NCBI GenBank assembly: GCA_018806985.1
Contig: JADANN010000465.1
Span: 682,001-746,000, forward strand
Length of the DNA: 64,000 bases
Source of the DNA: Angiostrongylus vasorum
Taxonomy: Eukaryota; Nematoda; Chromadorea; Rhabditida; Metastrongylidae
Direction: 5' to 3'
The position numbers and the translations under genes are program-made. Positions 45,152 through 56,438 of this stretch are shown piece by piece. Within the stretch, counting starts at the first letter, position 1. Each line of letters begins with the position of its first letter. Under the pieces are notes generated by a model that did not search any database, was not told where the DNA came from, and saw nothing but the letters and a program-made list of their open reading frames with translations.

Positions 45152-45365
45152 CCCACTTTCACTGGTTCTGCCCTCCCTTCCTCAACAAGACTTCCCTTTT
45201 CTTCGAAGTTTTGCTGATTTAGCTATTGTGGTTTCTTGGAGTGCTGAGGTCAGCATACCCAAAATAGGCTGCGGGTCGTCACCACCACAGGCAGTCGCCA
45301 CAGTTGCGGATCAGAGCGAAATTTGCCATCATGCGACCAATTTGATACCAGGACGGCATGAGGCG
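45152..45365 (-). repeat. R1 interspersed repeat, partial
   Basis: Minus-strand 3' half: TTTGCTGATTTAGCTATTGTGG, GTCGTCACCACCACAGGCAG, TTTGATACCAGGACGG. The 5' half is absent. Confidence 0.75.
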
Positions 45366-45488
45366 ATAGATCGTCGGGAGGGTACGTATGCATTGGTGAA
45401 GATATATACCCACCAAGATACAAAGAAGAAATTATACCAGCCTGCCATCAGCTCAGTAAGATCAGTTCATCACCTGCATCACCTGTAG

Positions 45489-48400
45489 TCCCATTGACCG
45501 TCAAGTGACTGGATCGGGCGCCAGTAAATTTTCCACTTTCCCCCGTCGCGTGCAAGAGTAGTCCAGTGGGTTCGGCTCGCTCTAGGGACTCGTCCAGCAT
45601 GATATCTTCCTTCTAGGCTCTTCGTGAAGAACCTTGATCATCGGGTCGGTGGTCTTCCTGCAGTGCATTTGAGTTCCCGAGGAATCCAGTCACTAACGGC
45701 TCTTGTCCATCGGTTGTCATTCATGTGCATTACGTGTCCTCCCACCTTATCATCGACTGTTTTGCGTGCAGAACGGCATGTTTGATTTCTGATCGTTGAC
45801 GCGGGTCGGACCTTCGGATCCATCCCTTACTTGTGTGAAACGGGATGCTCCTGGCATCGTCCTTTCGACTGCCCGTTCGATAACGCTGACTGATCTCTCA
45901 TCCTGCTTACGCAGCGACCAGGTTTCTGACGCATACGTTAGAGCAGCAAGTACTGTTGAGTCGAAAAGGTGGGCATGGAGTCGGTTGTTCTTTTTTCCCT
46001 CTTCACTACATCCTCAATGCTCTTGAAAGCTCCCCAGGCCACTCGTTTCCTTCTGCTCAGCTCTGGAGCTAAGTCGTTCACCATATTGATTTCCCGAGCT
46101 AGATAGACATAACTGGAGCATTCGGAGATATTAGTTCCATTGAGCGTGAATGGGGTATACGAAACCAATTCGTTCCTCATGAACATCGTTTTTATGAGAT
46201 TTACTCGAAGACCAATCTTTCCACAAGCGTTATCAAAGTCGGCAAGCATACGTTCCGCTTGAATAATGTTTCGTGTTATAAGGACTATGTCATCAGTAAA
46301 GCGAAGATCGTGTAACTGCAGACCATCGATTTTCACTCCCATACTATCCCATTCCAATGTTCACATGGCGTTCTGGGGGGTGGCGGTAAATAATTTTGGC
46401 GAGGTGGTATCGCCTTGCCTAACTCCTCTTTTGACGTGAATGTTAATATCGTTGTAAAATGGTGATATCTTGGGTGTGAAATTTTTGTGCAGCTCACGAA
46501 GAAACTTTACGTACTGAGTAGGGCCTCCTTGACTATCAATGGCTTCCATGACTGCTTCTATCTGAATTGAATCAAAGGCCTTCCCGTAAATCAACGAATG
46601 CGAGACAGAGCGATCCGTAAATCAACGAATGCGAGACAGAGCGATCTTTTCTACTCTCGCGACACTTCAGTGAGCCTTGTTATAGTACGGATGTGGTCCA
46701 TCGTACTAAGTCCTTTTCGAAACCCTGCTTGCTCACATGACTGTCCTTCGGCCAGTGTTCTGCCAATCCTGTTTAGGACTACTCGAGAGAAAAAGTCTGT
46801 AGACGAAAGACAGCCAACAGATTGGGCGATAGTTGCCGATATCGGGTAGGTCACCCTTCTTGAACAATAACACGGTCTCACTGGTCTTCCACTGAGTAGA
46901 GTCCTTGGATTCAGACAGGGTAACGTGTGAAGAGCCGAGCCAGTGTATTTACAGAGACTGCCGGAAGGTTCTTGAGGAGTTCTGGTCTTATCATGTCAGG
47001 ACTTGGTGCTGTTTCATTTTTCACCAACGAAATGGCATGTCGGATTTTCGGAAGGGAGAACCGGTGATGGAGCATATCCATCCTCCTTTATTTCATATGA
47101 CGGAAGGTGGACGTAGCCATCGAAGAGATCTGAATAGTATTCGTGAACGATTTTCTCCATTGCCTCTCTGGACGCTGTAACTGTTCCGTCTGGACGCCGG
47201 AGAGCAATTATTTTGGTCTCGTAATTGGCGAAGTTTCGGTGGGCTTTGCGAATGCTTTTCCCAGCCTCTACAGCTTCGACCATTAGTGCTGCTCTTCTCT
47301 CTTTAAGATCTTTTTTTTATCGCCTGTCTACATTGTTTTGTAAATTCGGACGTTAGTTCGCAGTTGCCTGCAGCTCGTGCGATTCTATACCGGCGTATCA
47401 ACTCGAGTGTTTCTGCACGCAGACATCTCTGGGCGACTTTCGAACTCTCAGCTTTCATAGCCCTAACGTGAAAATGTTGAATCAAGTGATTGTATTCCTC
47501 GCCGATGTTGTCGACAACGGCATCTTCCCAACGGCCGACTAATGAATTGAATAAGTCCCAGTTTACGGTGGTTCTGGGACATCGGTTTTTTGAATTCAGC
47601 GCCTTTTTCTCCTTTCCGCGAGAAATGGAACATTGCACGAAGGAGGCGGTGGTCTGATCCCGTGTAGAATTTTGGGAACAACAGCGACATCGGTTAGGCA
47701 AAACCGCCTATTTACTATGATGTGGACTATTTCGTTATGGTACTCTCCATTGGGATACTCCCACGTCCAGCGATTAAGGTGGGGCATCTGAAACTGCGAG
47801 TTACCATGGATGGTCTTGGTCGCAATGATAAACTCAGACAACCGCTCACCCTGTTCGTTCCATTCTAATCCATGGATCCCTATGTGACGTTTTCAGACCT
47901 TCTTCTTGGTCCAATCTTGGCGTTGAAATCTCTAATGATGACCTTGAACAATGTATGGTATTCTGTGTAGAACTTCTTCATGTCCATATAGAACACTTCG
48001 ACTTCTTCGTCTTAGTTTGATATCGGCGCGTAAACGACGAAGGTTGTCACAGCTGTTGTTAATCCACATCTTGTTAATCGTAAACGTCCGATTCGGGTTG
48101 TTAGCTGTTCGAATGAATCGATGTTCATGGACAAACTTGTGTTGACGAGAACGCCGACGCCGCCGACTCCTCTACTTTCGCATGTTCCGAGGAACAGTTC
48201 TACTCCGGTGTCATAGACGGCGTTGAATGGGTGGCGCCGTCTTGTCTCGGCCAGGCCGATGACGTCGTACCTTAACCTTCTTGCTTAAATGAGCAAGTCT
48301 TCTAGCAAGTGTACGTGCATTGTAGGTACAGATCGTCACCTTGGTGCTTTGCAATCCAGGCAGCTTCCATTAGCCCTGACATTTTAGCAGCCTGTCCGCA

Positions 48401-48840
48401 CTCGTCCTATCCAACGCTGCGAAATTCGGTGCCCTTTCGGGGTCAGAGGAATGAAGCTCGTTTCTTTACTGTGTTTAGCATTTTGATACCCACGTATAGC
48501 TTGCCAGCCTCTCCCAAAGTGGACATGGAGCTTATTTGTTGGAGGCGACTCCTAACCGTCTCCCAAATACTTCCCTGTCACTTGATTGCAGGCTTTTTGG
48601 CCGAATTGACTCTTAGAATACAATCCGCATAAGCAAGAACGCAGCCACAAACGTATGCATGAAAACGCCTAACAAATACAGAAATATGTGCCAAATCGAC
48701 GCAGCAGAAACAGGGAGGCCATCCCCTGGATCCAGCCGCGTCTCCGGGAAGCAAACCTCGCTTTTGGTCCGCAATTAACCCCCCTATCCGCCACCTGGCG
48801 ACGCGCCACGTAGCCTTGCGACTAACCAGCTCGAGATCCC
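45489..48840 (-). mobile_element. RTE-1 retrotransposon copy C (near full length, frameshifted)
   Basis: The best-preserved RTE-1 copy. In transcription order: leader from 48840 (shared with copy B), endonuclease from about 48370, with GSDHRLLRA near 47640 intact; the linker (AEVA/AGKSIRKAHRNFANYETK near 47260); the RT with [14 protein letters not shown] near 46720, RQGDTTSPKL near 46420, LRFTDDIVLI near 46300 (usual FADD, so D-D is kept but A is T) and SYVYLAREINMVNDLAPE near 46100; then GGHVMHMNDNRWTRAVSDW near 45720. A 31-base tandem duplication (46585-46646) and other frameshifts break the frame. It ends near 45489. Confidence 0.93.
46585..46646. repeat. 31-bp tandem duplication inside RTE-1 copy C
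   Basis: Two identical adjacent units beginning CGTAAATCAACGAATGCGAG (46585 and 46616). Since 31 is not a multiple of three, it shifts the RT reading frame between the DLKKAFDS region and the upstream RT part. Confidence 0.92.
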
Positions 48841-49047
48841 TCATATGAGGGAGATCCGTGGTAAAAGAACATATAAATAAAGATGTCAACTATTTATCAG
48901 ATCAGATCACACCAGTTCAGATGGAACAAGGACATACTCCAGATCGAATCGGCTTGAATTTTAGGTTAAACCACATATGATATAAAAATCGTAGATTAGA
49001 GCCGAAATGATTAGATAATAGGTCGGATTGGACCAAGTCACCTAGGA

Positions 49048-49205
49048 TTTGTGTGTGTATCGGTGTGATCTGTGCATCTATCTGTGCGGTCTGTGTATGT
49101 ACCAGTGTGATCTGCGTGTGTATCTGAGTGATGTGTGCGTATCTTGTGATGCGTGTATACCAGTGTGATCTGTGATCTCTGTGCGTAACTTGTGATCTGT
49201 GTGTG
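49048..49205. repeat. GT-rich minisatellite
   Basis: Imperfect units based on GTGTGATCTGTG and GTGTGTATC. The open frame on the minus strand (His/Thr-rich) is a by-product. Confidence 0.85.
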
Positions 49206-49206
49206 G

Positions 49207-49985
49207 CAGAGGTTAATAGAAAGTCGCTCTTTTAGGAGTTCCAAAGAATTCTCATGGACATTGGATATCAGTATATCATCCTATATTATCCTTAAGATAT
49301 CCTTGCTATAAGTTTGCAATGTTTACCAACATTCCAGCTTCCAAGTTTATAGTTTCCAAACAGTGTGCTAAGACATTTAATTGTTCCTGAAACTGGAAAT
49401 ACGTTTGATCAGAATCATTTCAACAAAGAGTCGACGTAGTCAACGCGAAGAACTTGGCACTAAATCTCCACTTGGATATGTTCTGGATCTCTTTACGAGG
49501 AACACATCTGTTAAAAATCGAGCATCAAACAAGCCAAATAGACAACAGTCCTTCATAAATGGGCACTGATGCCACTTTTGTAGTGTTCTGCACAAATCCC
49601 ATGTAGGTAAAAGAACTGACCTGGGATTCTTTTACAACATATCATAACTTTGACATAGATTTGTTGACAAAGTTCTTTCTTGCGAAACTATGTTCGACAT
49701 GTTAGTTTGATGACAAAAGTAATAAAAAAGAATGCTTTTTTTAAAGCTGAATGTTGGATGACCTCACATCTCATCCTCGGCTATATGATTCTGGTGGACT
49801 ACTATATATTTCTGGGGTTGATCCCTACAGGATTGACTTCTAGCTAACTTCACACTTTTACATGTGGTGTTGTTCAATAATAGAATCAGAGATGGCCAGA
49901 ATGACTTAAAAAAGGTAAAAGATTAGATGTTGAATACTTCCTATTGAACTCCCACCTCCGACTTTCTATTAACCTCGGCAATGAT
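49207..49985. other. interval bounded by inverted PLE end motifs
   Basis: GCAGAGGTTAATAGAAAGTCG at 49207 (plus) and its inverted equivalent at 49962-49982 (minus) face inward around about 750 bases in which I recognise no coding sequence. This could be a non-autonomous element, or two unrelated PLE ends. Confidence 0.45.
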
Positions 49986-50051
49986 CAAGTAATTCTTCGT
50001 ATTCTTGTTGAGCAAACACGAGGTGTTATTTTTATTCTTTATTCACGAACA

Positions 50052-50088
50052 AGCTGACGTTTCGGCGGATTTCGCCTTCCTCAAAGCC
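50052..50088 (-). ncRNA. hammerhead-like motif, C3 mutated
   Basis: Minus strand: GGCU, UUGAGGA (C3 changed to U), unpaired A, GGCG/CGCC stem II with a 5-base loop, GAAA, CGUC, AGCU. The C3 change is expected to abolish or strongly reduce cleavage. Confidence 0.6.
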
Positions 50089-50197
50089 GCTTTCTATGAG
50101 GCTTCCACTGAGTATGCCGTATGCACATTACGCTTCCATGTGAACTCTGTGCGGTTGGTCTCCACGCGACATACTCAGTGGAAGCCTCATAGAAAGC

Positions 50198-50234
50198 GGC
50201 TCTGAGGAAGGCGTAATCCGCCGAAACGTCAGCT
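50198..50234 (+). ncRNA. minimal hammerhead-like ribozyme (core intact)
   Basis: GGCU, CUGAGGA (50202-50208), unpaired A, stem II GGCG/CGCC with loop UAAUC, GAAA (50223-50226), CGUC with cleavage predicted after 50230, then AGCU pairing back to GGCU. It is the plus-strand partner of the mutated copy in the opposite arm. Confidence 0.73.
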
Positions 50235-50294
50235 TGTTCGTGAATAAAGGATAAAAATAGCACCTCGTGTTTGCTCAACAAGAATACGAAGAAT

Positions 50295-50535
50295 TCCTAT
50301 TGAATACGCTATGTATTCGATTTCATTAATCAACATGGAGGTTGCCGAGTGCATATCGGACCCACACCATGACTTGCGGTGTCCTACCGACGAAATAAGT
50401 CAGTGTTCCTGTTCTCCGAGACAACTCCATTACCAATTTGCCGACCTTGGAGGGATGGAACAGTTGGCGAGATCAGGAGTTAGACCGAAAAAACTACTGA
50501 TCCTGTATGTGTTGCAAGGCACCTCTAACTACTGC
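50295..50535 (-). mobile_element. SINE-A, diverged
   Basis: It retains GCGGTGTCCTACCGACG, GACCTTGGAGGGATGGAAC and a head near GCACCTCTAACTACTGCG. It abuts the palindrome on its right. Confidence 0.75.
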
Positions 50536-51059
50536 GTTACGTGCTGTTCTCAAATCAAGAATAAGTGATGTATGAGCTGAAGGTTGTCCTTGTGTTTCCT
50601 GGGAAATCTGCGGAACTGGAAGGGAAGGAATCTCGTAATTGAATGTCCCATAGACGTGGATATTTATTAGTCTGTCAAGGATTCAGTACCCGAAATACAG
50701 TTGCCTGGAACTGTTCTATCAGTGCTTTACAAACATGTCGAGCTTCTCTGCATCGAGAGCTCAGAAACAGAGAACAAAGAAAAATCGTTCAAAACTTACC
50801 TTTATCAGCTTTCTGTACGCATAATCTAAAAATCCATTTACACTTGACTTTGTACAGTCTCACATAGTACTCGATCAAAACTCACCGTATTTTAAATCTC
50901 TTTCGTATCCAAACAGCCTTGTCTAGACAACGAGGAACGGAGCAACAAATACACCACCTTATTGGTAATTCCGCTTCCTCATTCATTGATTAGTAAGAAC
51001 ATGGTGTTATCCACTCCTGCATGCGTCAACATCGCTATTTAATAAATTTGTTTTTTTAT

Positions 51060-51580
51060 CTTACACTACCCGTCTTCTCATCCACTGTGCGGATCCCAGC
51101 ACTTCTTCCATTCGATTCTTTTCCTCGCGTCCATCATTCACCAGGTCCTCCGAACTTAACGTGTGGCCTAGTTAGGTTAGAGGATTTTCACTTTATCTTG
51201 AATATCGTTGAATCCTGGTCTAGTCGATTTTCTCTGCACTCCTGAGATCGACGGGCTGGAGCGTTCCCAATCCAATTGCAGAGAATGATTTTTCCCAAGA
51301 CAAGTCCGATACGATTTTCATTTCCCGATCGCGTAGGTATGACACGCTTGGCTAGCCAAGAGCGGAATCGAGCCAGCACCATGCTCTTGATGACCGAAAT
51401 CTCTACCACTATGCTATACGCCCTATCCCACAGAAAGATTTTTCCCCGGACAAGTCCGGTTCTAATTTCCCTACCCCCGGAGGGATGAGAGGCTCGATGA
51501 GCTGTGGGGCAATCCGAAGCAGCACCGTGCTCGTGATCATCGGTATCACTACCACTGTGCTATCAACCCCGCTATTTAAT
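51060..51580 (-). mobile_element. SINE-B, full copy preceded by a second head
   Basis: Minus-strand full copy at 51060-51440 with head TAGCATAGTGGTAGAGATTT and B box GGTGCTGGCTCGATTCCGC. A second head-like segment at 51441-51580 (GTGGTAGTGATACC, GGTGCTGCTTCGGATTG) stands directly upstream in the same orientation. Low-complexity short frames across it are not coding. Confidence 0.75.
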
Positions 51581-52147
51581 AACCTAGCAAATACATTTTT
51601 ATTGCAACGAACTTCGTGCTACTGATAGGGTTCGCTTTCAGAAAAGAAAAACAATGAAGATTTCCTACGCATCCTAAATTTATTTTCCAACGCAAATATA
51701 GTCTTTCGATCCGTACCAATACTCTGAATGGAACCTACTGGGAAACAGAATAGGCTCTTGATACCGTTTTAACTATCCAGTCATAAAACTTCTTCTTCCT
51801 GCACATATTTTAGTACAGATGCATAGATCTGTGACGATGACTATGTAGTACTAGCACAACCGCTTCTGCACTGTAGTTGAGAATGTGAAGAACAAAGTAG
51901 ACCACTCTTCGTTTTACTGGACAGTTTCACTTCTGGCTGTACGACAGATGCTTTACATGGACAACAAACCACTTCATGTCACATCAAACGAAATACGTGA
52001 ACGCAAAGCTGGTTCTAGACGAAAATAATACAAGAAACATATGTATAAAACAATATGTCATGAACTAAATAACGCCAACAATACACCGTTGATCATGAGC
52101 AAAACCATTAAGCTTCCCTAACTAACGATTTCGATGCCTTCCTGTGT
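51581..52147. other. 3' flank of the Tim14 gene, unassigned
   Basis: No repeat or exon recognised between the SINE-B heads and the Tim14 stop codon. Confidence 0.4.
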
Positions 52148-54900
52148 TCAGCTTTTCGATGACTCCAATAAATCTTTCGCTTCATTAATTTTCGATGCGA
52201 TATATGGTGAACCCCCTGAAGCAAGTTCTTTATATAACCACAAACAATCCGCCTACAATGTGACAAGAAGTAATCTTAGGATTACAGAGTTGACGGAAAA
52301 CTGCTCACCGCCCAGTTATTTCACAGAATACCCATCTCTGCTTTTCATGTATTGGGACTCACCTCGATCAGGATGATTGACTATCATAATACGCCTGTGA
52401 GCCTCCTTAATTCGAGCGGGATTAGCTGACGCAGGAATCCCAAGAATCATAGCTGCCTCCCTTCTCGTCATTTTCGGCTCAAAACCACCACGATGGTATT
52501 TTTTCGAACTGTAAGACAGTAATACAGAAGTAAACACATATTGCAATATCGAAACTAATACCTTACCTGCCTAGTGCTCATATCCAATATCATATTACTC
52601 TTTCACTTTTGGCTTCTATTCTGCAGGATTCGACAAATACAACTCATAACACGTCTAACACTAGTTTACAGGGCAGATTCATTTTGCCAAGAACGCCAGT
52701 ATCACGGACTGATAACCATGTGAACAGATACCTGTTTATCTCTCACAAACACGGTATACGTCCGTACGACGACAGACTGACAGTTTACGACATACATGCG
52801 AGACCGTATCAATCCAAAGAAACCTTTGAAACCATTGTGCGAGCAAAAGTCTGTGAGACAAGTATGACAAAGCTGTAAACATCCCAAGGTCAGAACCGAG
52901 GAAATCAAAAACGGATAGGACTACGAGCTTTTGTCATCGAGCGAATACCACAAACCGACCAGAGCCACCACAGCACATAACGTCCTCAGAACACTTTGAA
53001 ACTTTCAACAAGAAAGTAATCAATGCAATTGGATTCCCTTTCAACACAAACGCAACATAGGTCAAAGCCTCAACACTTCGAATCTAAAGATTTTGATTCC
53101 ACGGACTTCTATGGTAGGTCTAATAACAACACATGAACAATAGAGAATAAAGCTCTCAGCTTTGACCAATCTCTGAGGAATGCGCCATGCATTCGACTTC
53201 ATCAAGCATCGTTAGAGGCGTTTGAATGTATGTCTATGGATCGACCCAGTGCTGCTATCCTCACAGATATCTCTGGCACCAATTCACCGAACCCGGAGGG
53301 ATGGAGGGCTTGGTGAGCCTGGGACACGGAGATAGATCCTAAGAGTATTGCAGACCTCCTCTGACCGCTGCGCCACACGTGCCCTTACAACACATGAATA
53401 CTTCAAGTTAATACGAATACCATAACTCATAACACCGTAAAACTGATCCTTTTCGGATGCTTGAATGATTCTGACATGATGTCGCTATCACCACAACTGA
53501 CAAAGTCGACGCTTTATCAAAGGCATTGGCTAAAATCAAAACTGAGAACATTAAAAAAAAACCTACCCTTCTCTGATCGCATTAGAACGGCATTACTATT
53601 CATCCTCACAAACCTTCGTTAACAATTAACCGAAAATAATTACAACGTAGTCCTATTTGTAAAAAAACAAAAGTAAAAATAAAACCAGGTCCCCATACAA
53701 TCAGGCGGAAACGCCAAAAAAAGGATACATCCACAGTAGTGCTCCATAAAACGGCAGTTCCTTTCGCCGAAACGGGAACCGATAGAACTGCATAAACTTC
53801 TCATTAGACTTTTTTAAATTCCCAGACTGAACGTGCACAGAAAGATAAAAAGCACTCTAACAGCAGTCAGTATTCTGAGTCATCTTTTTTCTTAGATAAA
53901 CAACAGATATAGTGGAGTTATATATGTTTCCATATCTACAACATTTGTGATAAGTTCTCGTTGCAAAACGACTTCGCTAGAAAAATTGCTTACAAGAGTA
54001 AATTTGGTACAGCCACAAAAGGTACGAGAAAGAACCGCTAGAACACGTGGAAAAGCAGGGCCTCCATACTCAGATCCAGGCCTTCTGTATAACAAACTCT
54101 GTACAGCCTTATTCTACCAGCAGTGTTGAGATTCAAGAATTTAAATAGAACAATTTCAACCCTAACAAAGAAGCGCTGCGAAGCGAGACAGTTTGAGTGT
54201 GAATGACTTGGACTAGCTAAAGGCGTTACTTAATCGCCTTACACAAAGTGTATTTTGCTGGATTATTACCTAGAAGTTCAACATTATGCTGGTGATATAA
54301 GGGCTATTCCAACGATAGCAACAACTTCCGGAAAAAACTTGAGTGCCGCAGTTGTGCAATTCGGATAAAAAGAACAAAAACTTTAAAAATAACCCAAAGT
54401 AGGGATCTAAAACTCCACTTTACATTTCTCTGGAAAAAGTGCTGCAAACCACTTAGTACTAGAAATTTTGCAGTCGAAAGGTACTGTGGTAAAAATAAGA
54501 TGTGGTCAAAACAACACCAAAGGATTTCGAACGGCAACACTCCCATGACCACAGGATTGTCATCACAGAAGCGAAATTACCTGAGGGTCAAAATGCGGCT
54601 AAAAGTGTATGCAACAAAAAAAAACACTTCTGAAAATGGCAGTGAGAAGTGTGAAAAACCTCGTGAAGGCTATTTCACACACGCTTGATAGAGTCAGTTT
54701 CAATTTTATGGACGAACAAATACAACAAAGCGACTTGAAGAAAATGCAGCAACCCAAACGAAAACTGTCAACTCTTAAAGGACCTCACCGCTCCGCCTGG
54801 AATAGCTTCCAGACTTTTCCTAACGAAGGCCCGATTCCTAAGCACATAACGTGTACCGAAAGCTGCAGCTGCTAAAGCCAGTCCAGTCAGGATCAGTCCA
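52148..54900 (-). CDS. Tim14/Pam18 (DnaJ-type mitochondrial import motor subunit)
   Basis: Inner-membrane J-protein that stimulates the ATPase of mitochondrial Hsp70 during import through TIM23; the equivalent in C. elegans is dnj-21. Three exons are placed on the minus strand. 54789-54900 codes the transmembrane part (GLILTGLALAAAAFGTRYVL then RNRAFVRKSLEAIPGGA). 52363-52508 codes YHRGGFEPKMTRREAAMILG and the J-domain loop with the catalytic HPD (VNHPDRG). 52148-52215 codes GSPYIASKINEAKDLLESSK and the stop. Acceptors (GTCTTACAG, TTGCTTCAG) and the donor GTGAGT are good, and the last junction is in phase. The phases of the first and second placed exons do not match (0 versus 2), so a very short exon, or an alternative donor, is missing. 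The first exon with the start codon was not found. A SINE-A copy lies in the intron. Confidence 0.92.
53155..53385 (-). mobile_element. SINE-A (in a Tim14 intron)
   Basis: Tail AAAGCTCTCAGCTTTGACCA, body CCGGAGGGATGGAGGGCTTG, head near CACACGTGCCC. The part around CGGTAGGCC is deleted. Same strand as the host gene. Confidence 0.85.
53386..54788. other. Tim14 intron, unassigned
   Basis: No repeat recognised. The short exon needed to restore phase must lie here if it exists. Confidence 0.4.
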
Positions 54901-55659
54901 CTGCTCTAAACTAGGATTCATTCCAAAAACTATTGCAGCGACGAGGAAAAAGATGAAATGAGCGAAAGACAAGTATAGACTGCTCACCATCCCTCTTTCT
55001 TAGCATCTAAACCTGAGCGTTCCAATCACACGCGAACAGACATAACGTTGGTAATTGCGGGCAACGGCTCGCTAACAACGAAAATATGAAATGAAGAAAA
55101 TAAGACAACACGAAATGGTACGACGAAGTAAAATGTAATACACAGAACAATAGCAAACACAACAACTCAGAAACGAGAGCATAGCGACGAAGGCACGACA
55201 ATGACGACTCCGTCCCGCGCGCCTTTCTCGTTGTCCTTTAATATTGTTTAGATTGGAGCACGAAAACGTTCACCTATTCCATTGCATACTGCATAGCAAT
55301 GATTTTCGAGTTTCTCACGTGCAGTCAAAGGTTCTTCTCTTTTTAAAGAGTTCAAAGCTGAGAAGACTAGCGAGTTACTGGGTATTTTGGATTGTTGTCC
55401 TGCGGACTCATCCGAGTTTCTAATGCGTAGCTTCATATTGCACTTTTCTAAACGGTTCTTCTTTGATTGTTTGTATCTGTTGGTTCTTCTTTTCCTTGAA
55501 TACTTGAGGCATTATATTTTCTGTATTCTTAAACGGGTACGGTGTTATCGCACGAAAATCGCTTTCTGTTGTTTTATTGTGTAGAATAAATATGGTGCAA
55601 GGATGGTAGCTGGTAGACATCCTTGTTCTTTCAGTGATTATAAAGCTGCAGGAGCTTCG
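54901..55659. other. unassigned, 5' side of the Tim14 gene
   Basis: AT-rich. An ATG|GTGAGC at about 54985-54995 (minus) could be a first-exon end, but its phase does not fit. Confidence 0.4.
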
Positions 55660-56055
55660 ATACCTGGATACTTCGCCGGCCTGTCCTCACTGGTCGTGCG
55701 GACCTCAGCATAACCACCATTTTTCGGAGATTTGCTGGTTAAGCCATTGTGGTTCCCTGGAATCCCGAAGTCAGCCTGGCCAAAGTCTGCCCCAGTTCGT
55801 CACCACCACAGGCAGTCGCAGCCCTTGTGGATCAATGGGGATTTGCCACCATGCGAGTAGTTTGATACCAGGACGGTGGTGGATCCTGGTATTGGTTTAC
55901 TCTTAGCTGGGCTTTCTGGTGGAAATGCCGGACTCCTCAGCTTAGGAGGCCCTGCCGGGGTATGAATTCCCCGCTGTATATCGCAGTTCGACACCCAGGA
56001 ACACCGCCCACTCACGAACGATGAGGCGCTTAACCGTTGGGAGGAGCTATATGAG
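55660..56055 (-). repeat. R1 interspersed repeat
   Basis: Full minus-strand copy: GGCCTGTCCTCACTGGTCGT, TTTGCTGGTTAAGCCATTGTGG, GGTGGTGGATCCTGGTATTG, ATCGCAGTTCGACACCC, GCGCTTAACCGTTGGGAGG. Confidence 0.85.
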
Positions 56056-56438
56056 CACCGCATGTATTACGTACTTCCCACTTCATTTCATTCGATTCAG
56101 TGAGTTCTTCATGCTTCAGCAGGTCTCTAGAGTGGTTTATTCAGAAATGCCTTCCAATTTTTTTAATATTATTCCAGAGCTCCTGTCTAATTGTGCCTCA
56201 TGTTCCTTCACGTTGCTGTTTCCCTTCTGAATGGTTATGGGGTAATGTTTGTGAAGTACCTTTATGTGATCTTCTATGAATCAACTTTGGCATTAGTAGT
56301 CAGTATTCTTCTATATTTATAAGCTTGCACAACGCACACCTATTTCCATCTATCCATTTCATAGGAAATTCTATCACCGCGCTTGGGGATTATTCGCCGG
56401 TCATTTGCGTGAGAAAAGAAAGTCACTATCATCAACTG

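Larger units (their letters stand above)
49991..50293. mobile_element. PLE-derived palindrome with two hammerhead-like motifs
   Basis: Arms 49991-50116 and 50170-50293 are inverted copies, about 125 bases each and highly similar, with a loop of about 53 bases. Each arm runs from AGAATACGAAGAATT outside through CACGAGGTG and the ribozyme-like motif to CCACTGAGTATG at the loop. The two arms carry the motif on opposite strands. Confidence 0.9.

Noticed and set aside
49038..49244. His/Thr-rich open frame, minus strand
   Set aside because: Translation of the GT-rich minisatellite.
50005..50281. Two near-identical 66-codon open frames on opposite strands
   Set aside because: Mirror images produced by the palindrome arms; they run through the ribozyme motif.
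51290..51570. tRNA gene candidates (A and B box-like pairs here and at 23070, 30900, 42830)
   Set aside because: Each is the head of a repeated SINE body and no complete cloverleaf with acceptor stem could be drawn.
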